Assembly: GCA_019614645.1 (NCBI GenBank)
Contig: JABWDB010000004.1
Location: 3,968,001-4,032,000, forward strand
Origin: Stratiolaelaps scimitus
Taxonomy: Eukaryota > Arthropoda > Arachnida > Mesostigmata > Laelapidae
DNA: 64,000 bases
Direction of reading: 5' to 3'
Notes under the pieces: model-generated
What the model saw: the letters and a program-made list of their open reading frames with translations, nothing else
Told to the model about the DNA's origin: nothing
Databases searched by the model: none
Part shown: positions 63,511 to 64,000 of the stretch, in pieces
How the letters are laid out: the number at the start of each line of letters is the position of its first letter
How positions within the stretch are numbered: position 1 is the first letter of the stretch
Program-made: the position numbers and the translations under genes

Positions 63511-64000
63511 TTACTAGAACTAGGATAATAGTAGAAATGCGAAACTGCCGGCCGCTCACACCCGATATTACAGCCTTATCGCATTGGCTGCGGTTGAACA
63601 GTGTTTCTCGCGAGTGGTGCCCCTGACCGAAACAGTGTTCCATTCTGGCTCGAATGATGACATCCGTTGAAATGGCTGTGAATGGCATTCTTATTCTCGA
63701 GCATAAAATGATGTCGATAAACATTAGAGGAATTAGAAACAAGCGTTTGTTCTGTTCACATCGAAACAGTATTGTCTGTAATGATACTCATCCGCTCCAT
63801 CCCCCCCCCCGCCTCGATCTAGATATTTATTGTTGACTATTTATGTTACGATGTAGTTAGTTGCATAATGTTGTGTTTGGTATTGTATTTATTTTTGGCC
63901 GCTATCGTTTTCAATTAGGACGGCGCAGGCGCCATGATCACGCCGTGGTGAACACTCACGATAGGAAAAATGATAGACACGTATTAACGGAAGTGGCACA
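63449..64000. other. 3' flank of the Gly/Ser-rich gene
   Basis: A (GA)n microsatellite occupies about 63478-63510. No canonical AATAAA was found before the window ends, so the polyadenylation site is either non-canonical or outside the window. Confidence 0.4.

Noticed and set aside
1..64000. CRISPR array, phage or bacterial operon features
   Set aside because: No spaced direct repeats, Shine-Dalgarno-led gene runs or phage genes were found. Split genes with GT/AG introns and SINEs show a eukaryotic genome.

Overview
The window looks like an arthropod nuclear genome, possibly a chelicerate or mite, though the sequence does not prove the lineage. Genes are sparse and split by long AT-rich introns. 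(TA)n, (CT)n, (GA)n and CAG/CTG microsatellites are frequent. tRNA-derived SINEs, decayed non-LTR retrotransposon ends and one complete Ty3/gypsy LTR retrotransposon are present. I see no bacterial-type operons, rRNA genes, intact tRNA genes or CRISPR arrays.

Layout: 1-4080 is GC-rich, low-complexity sequence that probably holds the promoter and 5' UTR of the first gene. 4081-9897 (+) is a five-exon lipid droplet-associated hydrolase (LDAH) with a full catalytic triad and an unusual hydrophobic N-terminal extension. 9898-23902 is gene-poor; it has coding-like debris on the minus strand at 12.0-12.9 kb and a non-LTR retrotransposon fragment at 14.1-14.5 kb. 23903-27258 (+) is a three-exon gene for a small secreted protein. 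29.3-31.1 kb holds two more non-LTR fragments. 31.4-31.6 kb holds a SINE. 33994-39146 (+) is the LTR retrotransposon, with identical 179-bp LTRs, a 5-bp target duplication and one uninterrupted 1542-residue Gag-Pol frame. 39.5-58 kb has more SINE copies and several exon-like islands on both strands that I could not assemble into a gene. 58873-63448 (+) is a two-exon gene for a larger Gly/Ser-rich secreted protein.

The main discovery is that the genes at 23.9 kb and 58.9 kb are diverged paralogues on the same strand, about 35 kb apart. Both have a signal peptide, then a conserved FKK(K)EKLxLAFLAG block starting at residue 32 in each, then a Pro/Trp-rich stretch, a Gly run, a phase-2 intron and a His-rich start to the final exon. 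I do not recognise the family. Exon-like islands at 41.6, 46.2, 48.1, 49.4 and 57.8 kb have related composition and may be further members or relics of a local cluster. LDAH is an unrelated neighbour acting at lipid droplets and the ER.
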